This document shows, piece by piece, positions 8,574 through 17,986 of a stretch of DNA of 42,101 nucleotides (positions within the stretch are counted from its first letter, which is position 1; every line of letters starts with the position of its first letter). The translations under genes and the position numbers were made by a program. This DNA comes from Bacillota bacterium (GTDB taxonomy: Bacteria > Bacillota > Clostridia > Oscillospirales > Ruminococcaceae). The notes below the pieces were generated by a model, which had not been told where the DNA came from, did not search any database, and saw nothing but the letters and a program-made list of their open reading frames with translations. The DNA lies in the NCBI GenBank assembly GCA_029572815.1, contig JAKPUQ010000182.1, positions 1-42,101 on the forward strand, in the 5' to 3' direction.

Positions 8574-8606
8574 AAATCAAAATTTAGCTCCGCTAAATTT
8601 TGATTT
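8574..8606. repeat. 15-bp perfect AT-rich hairpin beside the MITE-like element
   Basis: 8574-8588 pairs without mismatch with 8592-8606 through a 3-nt loop. It lies between the repeat element and the shared terminator, is rich in A and T, and lacks a following T-run, so it is more likely repeat-derived than a terminator. Confidence 0.55.
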
Positions 8607-8614
8607 ATATGAAC

Positions 8615-8655
8615 AGCCCCGAAGCAAAAATCATTGCTTCGGGGCTTTGGTTTTT
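8615..8655. terminator. Terminator between convergent transcripts
   Basis: A 13-bp GC-rich stem (8615-8627 with 8634-8646) has a 6-nt loop. It begins two bases past the stop codon of the giant Ig-like gene. On the plus strand it is followed by TTTGGTTTTT; on the minus strand the tail is only moderately T-rich. It probably ends the T7SS transcript and backs up the lipoprotein terminator. Confidence 0.65.
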
Positions 8656-8656
8656 A

Positions 8657-11600
8657 TCAGTAGAGTCTCTTTCTTCTTATCTTTGCTATGATGAATGCTG
8701 CGAGTCCGCCAATGGCAGCTACGGAACCCAGTATCACCCAGAGCCAGAAGTAACCAACGTAAAGGTTGTCTATCTCCTGTATGCTGTAGACATTTCCTGC
8801 TTCGTCCTCAAGCTTTACGCCGACTCTGTGCCAGCCCTTGTCAAGCTTGAACGAAAGACTCTTGCTCTCGGGAGAATAATCAAAGTCTATCTCCCTGCCG
8901 TTGTCATATACCTTGCAGTTGGTCATATCCAGCTGCTCGTCGATGTTGCTCACTGTGATAGTGCGTGACTTGTTTCCGGCGAACCACTTCCACGACTTCA
9001 AAGACTTGGGAAGATCACACTTCGGCTCGATATTATCGATATGGAGCCTTCCAAGGTCTATTCTCGCATCGTCGTTCTTTACCGACAGATAAAGCTCTGT
9101 ATCAGTGTCATCACGGAAATTATTCTTGAAGTAGTCGGAACCCAGGGTAAATCTTGAGATGTTTACTCCGTAGAGGCTCGGGTCAGTCTCCGATCTCAGA
9201 TCTGTGACCTTTTCGTCGCCGTTGAAGTCTCTCAGAACTACGTTTACATCGGAGTTCTTCTCAGAGAATACCACTATCTCTATATCGCTGAAGTTGTCCG
9301 GGCGCTTGCTGATAGGATCGCCGTTATCGTACTGGAATGAGTACCAGCCCGTCTTCTTCACTGAGCTGCTGTTGGGAATGTAAGCAAGTACATCGTTGTC
9401 AACCAGTCTCATATATGTGTTGGAGTTAAGGTAGCTCTCATTTCCTGCCTTGTCAACAGCTATGAGCTCAAGTGCATAAACACCGTCCTTGTCGAACTCA
9501 GGAAGCGCAAACCTGGTGTTCTTGATAGTTCCTGTCTCGTTCTTGTCATCGGGGAGGAACATATTCTTGGGTCTGATGACTGCAAGCTCCCTGCCGTTCT
9601 TGTACTGTGGAGCGTATACCGTCAGGACGTATTTCAGATGATCGAAGTTGGCGTCGGCAAACTCAACAGTAGGTACCGCCTCGTCCTTTCTCGATGCATT
9701 GTAGATGTCCAGGAACTTATCCGCGTTGCTCTTGTCAACACGCTTGCCGTTCTTTTCGGTTACTACGGGCTTAGTGGTATCCAGCTCGAATATTCCCGAG
9801 CTTGATGAGCCTGCATTGTTGCCCGAGGGATCTGAGGGAGCCACCTCTATCTTGTAGACACCGTCATTTCTGAGCTGTGCCGAAAGAGTGTGGGTGTCAT
9901 TCTCGTTCTTCCAGTCAGCACGGGATATAACGCTGCTGGTAACATCTGTGAAGCCTGTATTGTCATGCTCCGAGCCGGGATCCTTGTGCCAGATCTTCAG
10001 TCCCGATCTCTCTGGATCGAAGTTATGCTCCACAACGGTGATCTCGATATTCTTTGCGCTGCTGAGATAATTGCCTGTCTTGTTGTCAGCAAAGTCGGTA
10101 AGGTTGCTGGATACCACAGGTGCAGTATTGTCCATGTAGAACTTGCCGATCTTTGAGCGGTCCATATTTACCTTAGCGCTGTGACCTGCCATGTCCCTGC
10201 CTCTGATGTCGAAGGTAAAATCGCCCTCGTCAAATACCAGATGAGCGGTGTGCTCGGTATCGGATACATTTGTGAAGCTGACTGCGGGCACCTTGCTTCC
10301 GAAGCTGTTCTGGAGGGTGGTGCTTATGAGCTCGGGATCAAAGTTGCGCTCGGTGACCTTAATGGTTATCTCGGGCTTGTGCTGAGCGCTGTAGTAGTTG
10401 GTACCGTCAATACCGCCGTTGATGTCAACATCTATAACGGGTTCTGTCAGGTCAACGGTAAACTTCTCGCTGACTGTATCATCGGAATGATTGCCTGAAT
10501 TATCCCCCGCAGAAGCGGTGATGGTGATACCATTATCATCGCTGTCGAACACGAAGGTCTTTCTGATCTCGGTAATGAGATTGCTGTCTCTTCCCGAAAC
10601 TGTCCAGCCGTCAGTGATCTCGTCTGTGCCGTTCAGATCAAAGTCTCTTATGTCGAAGTTTCCACCGTCATTGTGACGCTTCTCGGAATTCACTGAATAA
10701 TTGACATTTCTGAGTCCGGACTGAGTATCCCTGATTACGACGGTGACCTCTTTCTCGGAGGAATAGAGCTTATTGCCCTCGCCGTCGGAATTTCTTGTGT
10801 TGTCTATGCCTGTTATCTCCAATGTAGGAGCGTTATTGTCGGTTACATATCCGTGAGTTGTAAGGCTTTCGGAGCTGTGTCCTACCTTATCGAATACACA
10901 GCCGAAGATCTGTCCCTTGAAGTCAACGGGTATCTCCAGCCACGCATAACCGTATATGCCGCTTTCGTCTGTGCTTCTTCCGCTCTCCTCACCCGCCTTC
11001 AGCAGTGACTCAAGAAGACTGTACTCCTCTGAGCCCTCCTCCAGGTCTTTTGTATCCGAGTGGATATTGAGGCTGCCGTTCTGAACCTTGTCATAGCCCG
11101 CGCTGCCGTTTTCAAATGGAATAATCCTGTAATCCACCCTGTCAAGTTCAGAGGTGGGGTATGCATCGGATACGCGGAATACCGCCCAGAACTTGCCGCC
11201 GAAGAAATAAGTGTAGGTGGGAATGTTCTCATCGATCACCCATTCCTCGGTCTCGCCCACATTGTCTGATGTTGCGGGCGAGAAGATGAACTTCTCGATC
11301 TCGGGGCAGATGTCATCGAGGTTGTATGCAAATTCCAGAGGCTTTGTGGCGTTGCCTGCGTTGTCCACAGCCTCCACCGTGAATTTATAATCGCCGCGCT
11401 CCGGCTGCTTTTCAAGTATCTTGTGGAGCTCCTCGGTATCAAATTCAAACCTGAGCTCTCCTGTCTCGGCTTCCTCAGCCTTTTCGTTCCCGGCGTCGGG
11501 TGTGGCATTTTCAGCCTCAGTACCCTCAGCTTTCTCAGCAGCACCTGCTCTGAACCTGTCAAGTTCCTCTATCTCAACGCCGTTGAGAGTCATCTTAATG

Positions 11601-14600
11601 CTGTTGATACCAGCCTGAGCGTCCTGCACTGTGACTGCGAACTTCTTGTGCTCGGCATACCACAGGTCCTCGGGAGCCTTGTCACCGCCGTAGTTGCTGA
11701 TGTGATGAGCATATCCGCTCTCGTTTTCAGTGGCTTCCTCAGTCTCCTCAGCAATCTCCTCAGCAGAGGTCGTCAGATCGCTCTCCGGGAAGTCTATACC
11801 GATAACAGGCTCGTTCTTCTCAATGACGAGGCAGTTTCTGCTCTCGGTCTCGCCGCCGCTTATATCGAATACAAACCTGTCATTCTTCTTGCCAACATTA
11901 TCCTCAGCGTATATGCTGATGTCATTGTAGAATACCTGATCCTCTATGGGGAGGAGAGCAGTGTAGATGTGGTCTCCGCCATTGGTGCTTGCAGAGTCCA
12001 TAGCAACGCTTTCGGCAGCAGTGCCGTCAGCCTTGTTGTAGTTGAGAATCACCTGTGACAGACCGCTGTCATACTGCGGCTCCTTTATATAAGCCCTTAC
12101 CTCCACAACGTCATTGGAGAAGGCTCCGAAGGTGAAGAAATTCAGAGTCTGGATCGCGATATTGTCGCTCTTTTTCACAGCCTCGACCTTATACACCTCA
12201 GGTGCTTTTGTATCGGCGTTCACAGTCTGGCTCAGATTGATAATATGTCTTGCGTTGTCGCTGCCGTTGATGACCACCTTATACTGCTGTCTGCCGTCAA
12301 AGCTTACCCTTGAACCGTCCTTTTCAGCGATAAGCTCGGAGGTAAGTGTGCCTGATTTCTTGTCATAGCTCCATCTGACCTCCTTATCATTTACGGTCAC
12401 AAGGAGCTTTCCTATGCCTGCATAGTTATCGCTCAGCTTTATTTTCAGCTTCGGGTGCTCTGTATCTGTCATCCACAGCTGATTTTTTATGTACTTCGAT
12501 GTGCCTGCAATGCTCTGGGACTCAGCAGTAACGCTGCCTGTGTAAACTCCAACGTCAACCCTTACGGGCTCAACTGAGCTGTTTTCGTCATTGATAAGTC
12601 TTCCGATCACATTGCCTGCGTTATCGTATACCACGATGTTGAAGCTGTACTTGCCGTCGGTAAGCGCCTCAGCATATTCCTCAGGCTCCTCTTCGGTATT
12701 CTCATGGAGGGGAATAACGATGCTGCGTGTCTTTTCCGAGGTCTTATTGCTGACAGTGATCTCACCTGTTGTGACAAGCTGTCCGTTCTCGTCAAGCTTC
12801 TCAACGATCACCTTGTCGATACCGCTTTCATGGTCAGAGATGTTGATGCTCAGCGAGGTATCGTTCTCATTGAGCCAGACCCTTCCGTCTGTATCGGGCT
12901 TGTAGTCGGTCGATCCGTCGCCTGCTCTGTGAGCGGTACCGTCAGTATCATTGAAGGTAAAGCTGCATTCGGGTACCTTTTCATCATAAACGCAGCTTCC
13001 GTTTACCATTCCCTCTATAATGGAGTTTGCAGTGACTTCGTTTACGATCTCACCGTTATCGAAAAATCTTAGTGAGATGGGAGAAAGTCCCGAAAGCTCG
13101 CTGACCTCAAATATACATATTACAGGTGTATTGCCCGGGACGCCTGTCTTCAGGGACTTGCCCTTCTCCTTCTGATCCTTGATGGAGTCTCTTATCTTCT
13201 TCCAGGCATCTTTGGATATCTGGCTGTTGCTGAATTTTGAATTTTCAGGCTCGATGCTTTCAAGTATTTCATCTATGCCCTCCACATCGCTCAGTGAATA
13301 GAGCCTGGGAGTTACGCTCCTGCCCTCCAGCTCGACCCTGCCGAAGCCCGATATGAACTTCTTGTCGGTATCGTCCTGTATGATCATGAAAAGCTTTTTG
13401 AAGCTGTTCGTATAATTTCCGTGAGGACAGTTCCTGAGAGTGGTAAGGTTATAATCCCAGTCCACAAAGCCTGCAAATTTCACCGCAGGAGGCTGCTGAT
13501 CCCATTCAGACATACACTCCTGACTGTAATCGGTGACATTGCCTGCATTATCCGTGACCTGAACATTGATAACAAAGCTTTCCTGAGAGGCTTCATCATC
13601 ATCAAGCTCTGAGTAGGACGCAGAGAACTTAAGCTCCTGCTGCTTACCCGTTGCGGAATCCACATTCTTTATAGTGGTATAATCGTCTTCAAAGTCCCAT
13701 TTGTACTTTACTTCCTTTATACCGCTCTCGTTATCGGCTACGTTTATAATTCCGTTTATGGATTTGCCGGTGTTGCTGAAGCTTACCGCAACAGCCTTAT
13801 TTGCACTGCTGTTTGCAATAACAGGGAGCTTCTTGTCCACAAGAAGCTGTGCTGCAGAGGCTGCTTCGTCTGATGAAGGTGCAAGCTGGAGGGAAATATT
13901 CTCCTTTTCCTTCTCGCCTTCATTTTCCAGCACCAGTTTCAGATCTGTATACTTGCACGACTGCTCCGGATTCACCTTATCAAGGGGGATCTCAGCGTAG
14001 AAATAGACCTTTCCGCCGTACCCGACCCTGAGGGTCCCTCCCTCCTCCACGGGTGCAGTCATGAGCTCAGCTATCGTGTTCTTTGCTCCTGCGGCTTTCC
14101 TTACGAGCTCAGAGAGTTCCTCCTCGGATATCATGGGAGTGCGGCATACATATTCGCTGCCCTTATTATTAGACTTTGCAGTGAGCTTCAGGCTGCTCAG
14201 TGCCGTATCATCACTTCTGCTGATCAGCAGCTTTATAACAGCATCCTCCCTGACGTCGATCTCTCCGCCGCGGACTGCTCCCACTGTGCCTGCATCTGCC
14301 CACACAGTGTTTACGTCAGTACTGTCATTGAGTATATAATTGTAATAAAGCTGGCTCGCAAAAACAGATCCGCTCTTTCTCACAAAGTAGCATATGGTCT
14401 TCTTAGTGCCCTTTGAATTCGTATCCAGATCAAGTGTCACAGACTTGCTGTAATTCCACATATCCGTGGATATCTCAAATCCGTCCGGACAGCTTATCGT
14501 TCTCTGAGTGACGCCTCTCAGCTTTTCCACACCCACAGGAAGGACCTTTGCCGCCTTCTCGTCAGGCGCAGGGTTTTCTACCGTCAGGCTGTAGTTTTTA

Positions 14601-15241
14601 TCGAAGGATACCTCATAGCCTCTGCGGTCCGCAGTGGGTGCATTATAGGAATATGCGCCCTCCACAGCCTTTCCCGACGGAGCATTCACCGTACAGCTGA
14701 AGTTTACATTACTGTCTATATCAGCGCTTTCGTCAACGCAGTGACAGTCTATGCTGCCCGGCATATCCTCGCCGACTCTTACTCTGGGCGGATCAGGAGC
14801 GACATGAACGATATGGGTAACGCTGTAAACGTCAAGAATTACAGCGCCGTTCCCGTCCTGATCGGTGTTCCTGAGCCTGAAAAGCTCTGCATCGCTGCCT
14901 GTGAGATGACAGTTCCTGAGACATACCCTGTAATGGTTGTCACCAACCTTTTCGGCTTCGGTCTCTGCCTCAAAGTGAACGTCCTTGCCCCGGAAATCCG
15001 TTATTTTACATACAAGCTCTCTTACGCTGTAATCGCCGTTTTCCTCAACTACCTCAGCTTCGAGCTCATACTTCTTATATTCCATATTGATGTCGGTGAT
15101 CTGAGGTACCAAGGTCTTTCCGTCCTCAGCCGCTTCCTCAGAAGCTGCCGTGGTGCCCTCCTCAGCCGCGACTGCGGCATAAGGTATGGCGTTGGTAGAC
15201 AGCATCGCCACCAGTATTATTGAAAGTAGCTTCTTTTTCAC
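8657..15241 (-). CDS. Giant Ig-like repeat surface protein with C-terminal membrane anchor
   Basis: The product is about 2194 residues. I place the start at the GTG at 15241, preceded by GGAG with 8-nt spacing, giving a classical signal peptide (MKKKLLSIILVAML, with cleavage likely near AAVA-AEE). An acidic Ala/Glu-rich stretch follows. The body is a long string of beta-rich modules, many ending in DNAGN-like motifs (VTDNAGN, VYDNAGN, AVDNAGN, AVDKAGN, EDEAGN) followed by D-x-x-x-P-x-h, the signature of tandem Ig-like/Big domains. A TM helix near the end (YFWLWVILGSVAAIGG) and the basic tail KIRRKRLY anchor it in the membrane, with no LPxTG sorting motif. It is the last gene of the T7SS locus. 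T7SSb systems carry a large exposed protein, EsaA/YueB; no sequence relation is claimed, but this protein is a candidate functional counterpart or a cell-contact stalk. Confidence 0.85.
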   Translation of the reverse strand: MKKKLLSIILVAMLSTNAIPYAAVAAEEGTTAASEEAAEDGKTLVPQITDINMEYKKYELEAEVVEENGDYSVRELVCKITDFRGKDVHFEAETEAEKVGDNHYRVCLRNCHLTGSDAELFRLRNTDQDGNGAVILDVYSVTHIVHVAPDPPRVRVGEDMPGSIDCHCVDESADIDSNVNFSCTVNAPSGKAVEGAYSYNAPTADRRGYEVSFDKNYSLTVENPAPDEKAAKVLPVGVEKLRGVTQRTISCPDGFEISTDMWNYSKSVTLDLDTNSKGTKKTICYFVRKSGSVFASQLYYNYILNDSTDVNTVWADAGTVGAVRGGEIDVREDAVIKLLISRSDDTALSSLKLTAKSNNKGSEYVCRTPMISEEELSELVRKAAGAKNTIAELMTAPVEEGGTLRVGYGGKVYFYAEIPLDKVNPEQSCKYTDLKLVLENEGEKEKENISLQLAPSSDEAASAAQLLVDKKLPVIANSSANKAVAVSFSNTGKSINGIINVADNESGIKEVKYKWDFEDDYTTIKNVDSATGKQQELKFSASYSELDDDEASQESFVINVQVTDNAGNVTDYSQECMSEWDQQPPAVKFAGFVDWDYNLTTLRNCPHGNYTNSFKKLFMIIQDDTDKKFISGFGRVELEGRSVTPRLYSLSDVEGIDEILESIEPENSKFSNSQISKDAWKKIRDSIKDQKEKGKSLKTGVPGNTPVICIFEVSELSGLSPISLRFFDNGEIVNEVTANSIIEGMVNGSCVYDEKVPECSFTFNDTDGTAHRAGDGSTDYKPDTDGRVWLNENDTSLSINISDHESGIDKVIVEKLDENGQLVTTGEITVSNKTSEKTRSIVIPLHENTEEEPEEYAEALTDGKYSFNIVVYDNAGNVIGRLINDENSSVEPVRVDVGVYTGSVTAESQSIAGTSKYIKNQLWMTDTEHPKLKIKLSDNYAGIGKLLVTVNDKEVRWSYDKKSGTLTSELIAEKDGSRVSFDGRQQYKVVINGSDNARHIINLSQTVNADTKAPEVYKVEAVKKSDNIAIQTLNFFTFGAFSNDVVEVRAYIKEPQYDSGLSQVILNYNKADGTAAESVAMDSASTNGGDHIYTALLPIEDQVFYNDISIYAEDNVGKKNDRFVFDISGGETESRNCLVIEKNEPVIGIDFPESDLTTSAEEIAEETEEATENESGYAHHISNYGGDKAPEDLWYAEHKKFAVTVQDAQAGINSIKMTLNGVEIEELDRFRAGAAEKAEGTEAENATPDAGNEKAEEAETGELRFEFDTEELHKILEKQPERGDYKFTVEAVDNAGNATKPLEFAYNLDDICPEIEKFIFSPATSDNVGETEEWVIDENIPTYTYFFGGKFWAVFRVSDAYPTSELDRVDYRIIPFENGSAGYDKVQNGSLNIHSDTKDLEEGSEEYSLLESLLKAGEESGRSTDESGIYGYAWLEIPVDFKGQIFGCVFDKVGHSSESLTTHGYVTDNNAPTLEITGIDNTRNSDGEGNKLYSSEKEVTVVIRDTQSGLRNVNYSVNSEKRHNDGGNFDIRDFDLNGTDEITDGWTVSGRDSNLITEIRKTFVFDSDDNGITITASAGDNSGNHSDDTVSEKFTVDLTEPVIDVDINGGIDGTNYYSAQHKPEITIKVTERNFDPELISTTLQNSFGSKVPAVSFTNVSDTEHTAHLVFDEGDFTFDIRGRDMAGHSAKVNMDRSKIGKFYMDNTAPVVSSNLTDFADNKTGNYLSSAKNIEITVVEHNFDPERSGLKIWHKDPGSEHDNTGFTDVTSSVISRADWKNENDTHTLSAQLRNDGVYKIEVAPSDPSGNNAGSSSSGIFELDTTKPVVTEKNGKRVDKSNADKFLDIYNASRKDEAVPTVEFADANFDHLKYVLTVYAPQYKNGRELAVIRPKNMFLPDDKNETGTIKNTRFALPEFDKDGVYALELIAVDKAGNESYLNSNTYMRLVDNDVLAYIPNSSSVKKTGWYSFQYDNGDPISKRPDNFSDIEIVVFSEKNSDVNVVLRDFNGDEKVTDLRSETDPSLYGVNISRFTLGSDYFKNNFRDDTDTELYLSVKNDDARIDLGRLHIDNIEPKCDLPKSLKSWKWFAGNKSRTITVSNIDEQLDMTNCKVYDNGREIDFDYSPESKSLSFKLDKGWHRVGVKLEDEAGNVYSIQEIDNLYVGYFWLWVILGSVAAIGGLAAFIIAKIRRKRLY

Positions 15242-15288
15242 TGATAACACTCCAATCTCTTATTTTGGATCTTTCCCCTGTAAGGCTG

Positions 15289-15639
15289 TCAGCCTTTTTT
15301 CTTTTCATTGACAACGTCCGCAAGGGCGCTGTAAAAGCTGCTCTTCACCCTGCTGCGCTTGTACTTGTAGAAGTACAGGATAAGCCCTATGACAAGGGCA
15401 ATGAGGGCAAGTGCGAGAGCTGCTGCCATGGGTACTGTCAGCCACGGCGAATCGTATTTCAGGTCAAGCCTGCTCTCCAGAGCGGAATATTTTCCCGCTG
15501 CCTTCAGTATGCCGAAGAGCACGGCTGCTGCGATAAGTATGCCCACCAGGACCTTTCCGAAGGAGCTGAGAACATACTGCACAAGCAGGTGCTTTTCCAG
15601 AAAGCGGCTCACAAAGCCTGTATTTCTTCTTCTGCTCAT
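15289..15639 (-). CDS. Small two-TM membrane protein of the T7SS locus
   Basis: The 116-residue product begins with basic MSRRRN and has one TM near residues 28-46 (VLVGILIAAAVLFGIL) and another near 70-92 (TVPMAAALALALIALVIGLIL). A basic cytosolic tail (KYKRSRVK) and a Lys-rich end follow. The start at 15639 is favoured because GGAGG is 9 nt upstream; an ATG two codons earlier overlaps the kinase stop by one base but has only 3-nt spacing. I recognise no family. Its place directly after the EssB-like kinase suggests a membrane subunit of the secretion apparatus, possibly filling the role of EssA, but no sequence evidence supports that name. Confidence 0.75.
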   Translation of the reverse strand: MSRRRNTGFVSRFLEKHLLVQYVLSSFGKVLVGILIAAAVLFGILKAAGKYSALESRLDLKYDSPWLTVPMAAALALALIALVIGLILYFYKYKRSRVKSSFYSALADVVNEKKKG

Positions 15640-15644
15640 GGCCA

Positions 15645-17516
15645 TCAGCCTCCTATCTCCGCAAGATACTGCTGTATCTCGGCTCTTTCTGTGCCCTTGT
15701 ACTCTGCAAGGAGACGAATGGTCTCGTCATTGTCAAGCACGTTCCTCAGCTTTATTACGGCATTGATGAACCTGCTGTCATCCTTGTAGCTGTCAAGCAC
15801 CTCGAATGCCTCGGTGTAGCCTGTCCTGCCCACCTCGGCGTTGTATATGGCTCTTGCTATGCGATAGCCGTCACAGTCCGCGGCTGTCTCTATGGTCATT
15901 ATCTCTGAGCTTATCTCCCTGAAGTTCTTCTGGTTGCCATGCATCATGAGCTCGTCGATATGCTCGCCCAGGTGCTCGGTGCTGCTCATTTTCTTCAGGA
16001 GCTTCACCAGCATGGCAGCTTCCTTATCGTCGATGTCGCCGTCCTGATAGGTGAACTCAGAGATCATTCTGTATGTGTTTTCCTGCCTGCTTCCCGATGA
16101 GGTCTTTATAAGGTCCATGGACAGGGTATCCAGCTTGTAGAAGCGGGTAACGTTATATCCCGAAACAAGGCTGTTCCACTTGTCCATAGCTACTCTGTAG
16201 CCTACCAGCCGGTACAGGGATATCATCAGCAGGAAGGCTGTGGCCACAGCCATTGTGACGCCGAACATTCCGAAGGCGTTCCTGACCTTGATATTCTCTG
16301 CGCGGACGATAGTCGGGGCGGAATTTCTTGCGTCCTCTATGTCCTTTTTCAGCTCTGAGTATGAGTGGTAGAACTCCCTGTTGTCCTCCTCAAGATAGTG
16401 GGTAGTCCTTGCCCTGGTGCAGGTGCGGATAATATTCTCCAGCTTTTTGTGGTAGTGTATGGAGGTCAAGCTCAGGTCTCTGCCGCAGTATGCCTCGTCC
16501 CGGAGGAAGTGCTCCTTGTAGAAGTCATGGCTGTCCTCAGAGAACCACTTGTTTCCCGTTACCAGCTCGAAGATGTTAAGGCACTCCCAGAAGGTGGCGC
16601 CGAAGGAAAAAATATCGCTCTCTATGGACATCTTTCCCTTCTCCAGGGGCTGTGTAAACGGGAACTGTGAGCCCTCGGCGGCCTCAGCATAGCACTCGGG
16701 AGCGGCATAGCCCAGGGTACCGTACTGGAACATCCTGTCCACAGTCTCCCTGCCCTTGTAATCCGCAGGAGCCATTTCCACTCTTGCGAACCTGTCCGCC
16801 TTTGTAATGCGCTTTGCCCGTCCGAAGTCGATGAGCACCAGCTCCCTGCCGTACTTGGTAACCATGACGTTTTCCGGCTTTATATCCAGGTGAAGGATAT
16901 TCTTCTTTTCCGTCACGAACTCAAGTATCTCGCAGAAGTTTATCATGAACTGTATTATCTCGCCCTGATACTTTATGATGTTCTCATAGTTCTTATAGCT
17001 CAGGTCGATACGCTGACGCTCCTCCTCGGGATAGTCATGGTAATTTATGACTCTGGAAAGGCCGTTGTCCAGCTGCTGAGCCTTGCGAAGCTTCCAGCTC
17101 TCCTCGCGGCAGTACTCCTCAAGGGACCAGCCGTCGATATACTCCTCAACAACGCAGAAGTAGCCTTCGCTGTTGATGACCTTGCTGGCAATGTGCTCGC
17201 AGGGCATACTGAAGTCTCCCAGGTCCTCGATAACATCGAATATGCGGACGATGGAGCGGCACTCCTGAAGGTCATCAAAGATGGTGAGCTCTTCCTCCCT
17301 GAACTTTTTCAGCCTGTCCACTATCTCGTCTCCGGACTTTACGAACTTGGGCTTGAACTTGAGTACACAGGAGAACTGGAGACCTCCCTCGCTGGCGGTC
17401 TTAAGTCCCTTGTAAACTATACTCTCCGTACCTATGGCGATAAAGCCGTCCTTGTTGAGGCCGTGAGAGGTATCAACCGTGAATTTGAAATCAGTTCCTC
17501 TTATCTCTCGGCTCAT
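15645..17516 (-). CDS. Membrane Ser/Thr protein kinase with EssB/YukC-like layout
   Basis: The 623-residue protein has an N-terminal protein-kinase domain (about 20-395), one TM (about 413-437) and a helical, charged C-terminal part outside the cell. Kinase motifs look complete: glycine loop IGTESIVYKG (28-37), Lys53 in VLKFK, catalytic loop HLDIKPENV with Asp211, Lys213 and Asn216, DFG at 230-232, APE at 272-274 and DIFSFG at 301-306. In T7SSb the core subunit EssB/YukC has the same order (cytosolic kinase fold, one TM, helical exterior), but its kinase fold is a shorter, inactive pseudokinase. This gene lies in the T7SS locus between the WXG100 gene and a membrane protein, where EssB would be expected. 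The reading as an active-kinase EssB relative is inference; a free-standing regulatory kinase is the alternative. Its start lies inside the end of the 58-aa ORF. Confidence 0.88.
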   Translation of the reverse strand: MSREIRGTDFKFTVDTSHGLNKDGFIAIGTESIVYKGLKTASEGGLQFSCVLKFKPKFVKSGDEIVDRLKKFREEELTIFDDLQECRSIVRIFDVIEDLGDFSMPCEHIASKVINSEGYFCVVEEYIDGWSLEEYCREESWKLRKAQQLDNGLSRVINYHDYPEEERQRIDLSYKNYENIIKYQGEIIQFMINFCEILEFVTEKKNILHLDIKPENVMVTKYGRELVLIDFGRAKRITKADRFARVEMAPADYKGRETVDRMFQYGTLGYAAPECYAEAAEGSQFPFTQPLEKGKMSIESDIFSFGATFWECLNIFELVTGNKWFSEDSHDFYKEHFLRDEAYCGRDLSLTSIHYHKKLENIIRTCTRARTTHYLEEDNREFYHSYSELKKDIEDARNSAPTIVRAENIKVRNAFGMFGVTMAVATAFLLMISLYRLVGYRVAMDKWNSLVSGYNVTRFYKLDTLSMDLIKTSSGSRQENTYRMISEFTYQDGDIDDKEAAMLVKLLKKMSSTEHLGEHIDELMMHGNQKNFREISSEIMTIETAADCDGYRIARAIYNAEVGRTGYTEAFEVLDSYKDDSRFINAVIKLRNVLDNDETIRLLAEYKGTERAEIQQYLAEIGG

Positions 17517-17667
17517 TCTTCACCATTTCCTTGTTTCTGCCCTCTGAGAAGAGAAGGTCATAAATAGTTCCGGGGGCTTCCTCAGGAAGCTCCGTGAGCT
17601 TGCTTACCCTCTCGGTCTTTTTCTCTATGCTGTCGGTATTTATCTCACCGACGCTCGGTTTTCCCAT
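17491..17667 (-). CDS. 58-residue ORF between WXG100 and kinase genes
   Basis: An ATG three bases after the WXG100 stop (TAA-ACA-ATG) opens a 58-codon frame that ends 26 nt inside the kinase gene. The product is hydrophilic and charged, starting MGKPSVGEINTDS and ending NEPRDKRN, without signal peptide or TM. The purine-rich GGAAGGGGAA upstream could serve as ribosome site. No family is recognised. It fills the only gap between two genes of a run in which nearly all neighbours overlap, which argues that it is translated, probably coupled to the WXG100 gene. Confidence 0.5.
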   Translation of the reverse strand: MGKPSVGEINTDSIEKKTERVSKLTELPEEAPGTIYDLLFSEGRNKEMVKNEPRDKRN

Positions 17668-17670
17668 TGT

Positions 17671-17985
17671 TTACTGTTCCCCTTCCTGAGGATTCCTGTT
17701 GAATTCACCCAGCTCCTCGTCAAGCTGGAGGTAGGCGTCCTTTACGTCCTTGATGACGCTGTCACAGATGGTATCGAGAATGGTCTTTATACCCTGGACA
17801 TTTTCCATTATATGGTCGGACTCCTTCTGGTAGGCGTCCTTTCCTGCTCCCTGCCATTTGCTCAGGAGGGTGGAATTTATATCGTCGAAATCGTCCTTAA
17901 TGGACTGGAACTCGGTGATCGCTTCCTGAGCCTGAGTCTCGAACTGCACGAATTTCTCTATATCCGCTGATACGAATTCTGCCAT
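17671..17985 (-). CDS. WXG100-family secreted protein (EsxA-like)
   Basis: The 104-residue helical protein carries the hallmark WxG turn (SKWQGAGKDAY, Trp near residue 44) between two predicted helices, matching the ESAT-6/EsxA helical-hairpin family in length and layout. Such proteins are exported as dimers by the EssC motor and are needed for secretion of larger effectors. The start chosen is the ATG at 17985, one base after the stop of the EssC-C gene and behind AAGGA; a longer start three codons upstream is possible. The usual YxxxD/E export signal may correspond to a tyrosine-acidic pattern in the C-terminal helix (KDAYLQLDEE). It is the only one of four WXG-like proteins here that keeps the Trp. 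Confidence 0.9.
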   Translation of the reverse strand: MAEFVSADIEKFVQFETQAQEAITEFQSIKDDFDDINSTLLSKWQGAGKDAYQKESDHIMENVQGIKTILDTICDSVIKDVKDAYLQLDEELGEFNRNPQEGEQ

Positions 17986-17986
17986 A

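Noticed and set aside
10181..12058. Plus-strand frames inside the giant Ig-like gene
   Set aside because: Antisense shadows of a long repetitive gene; no ribosome sites or family features.
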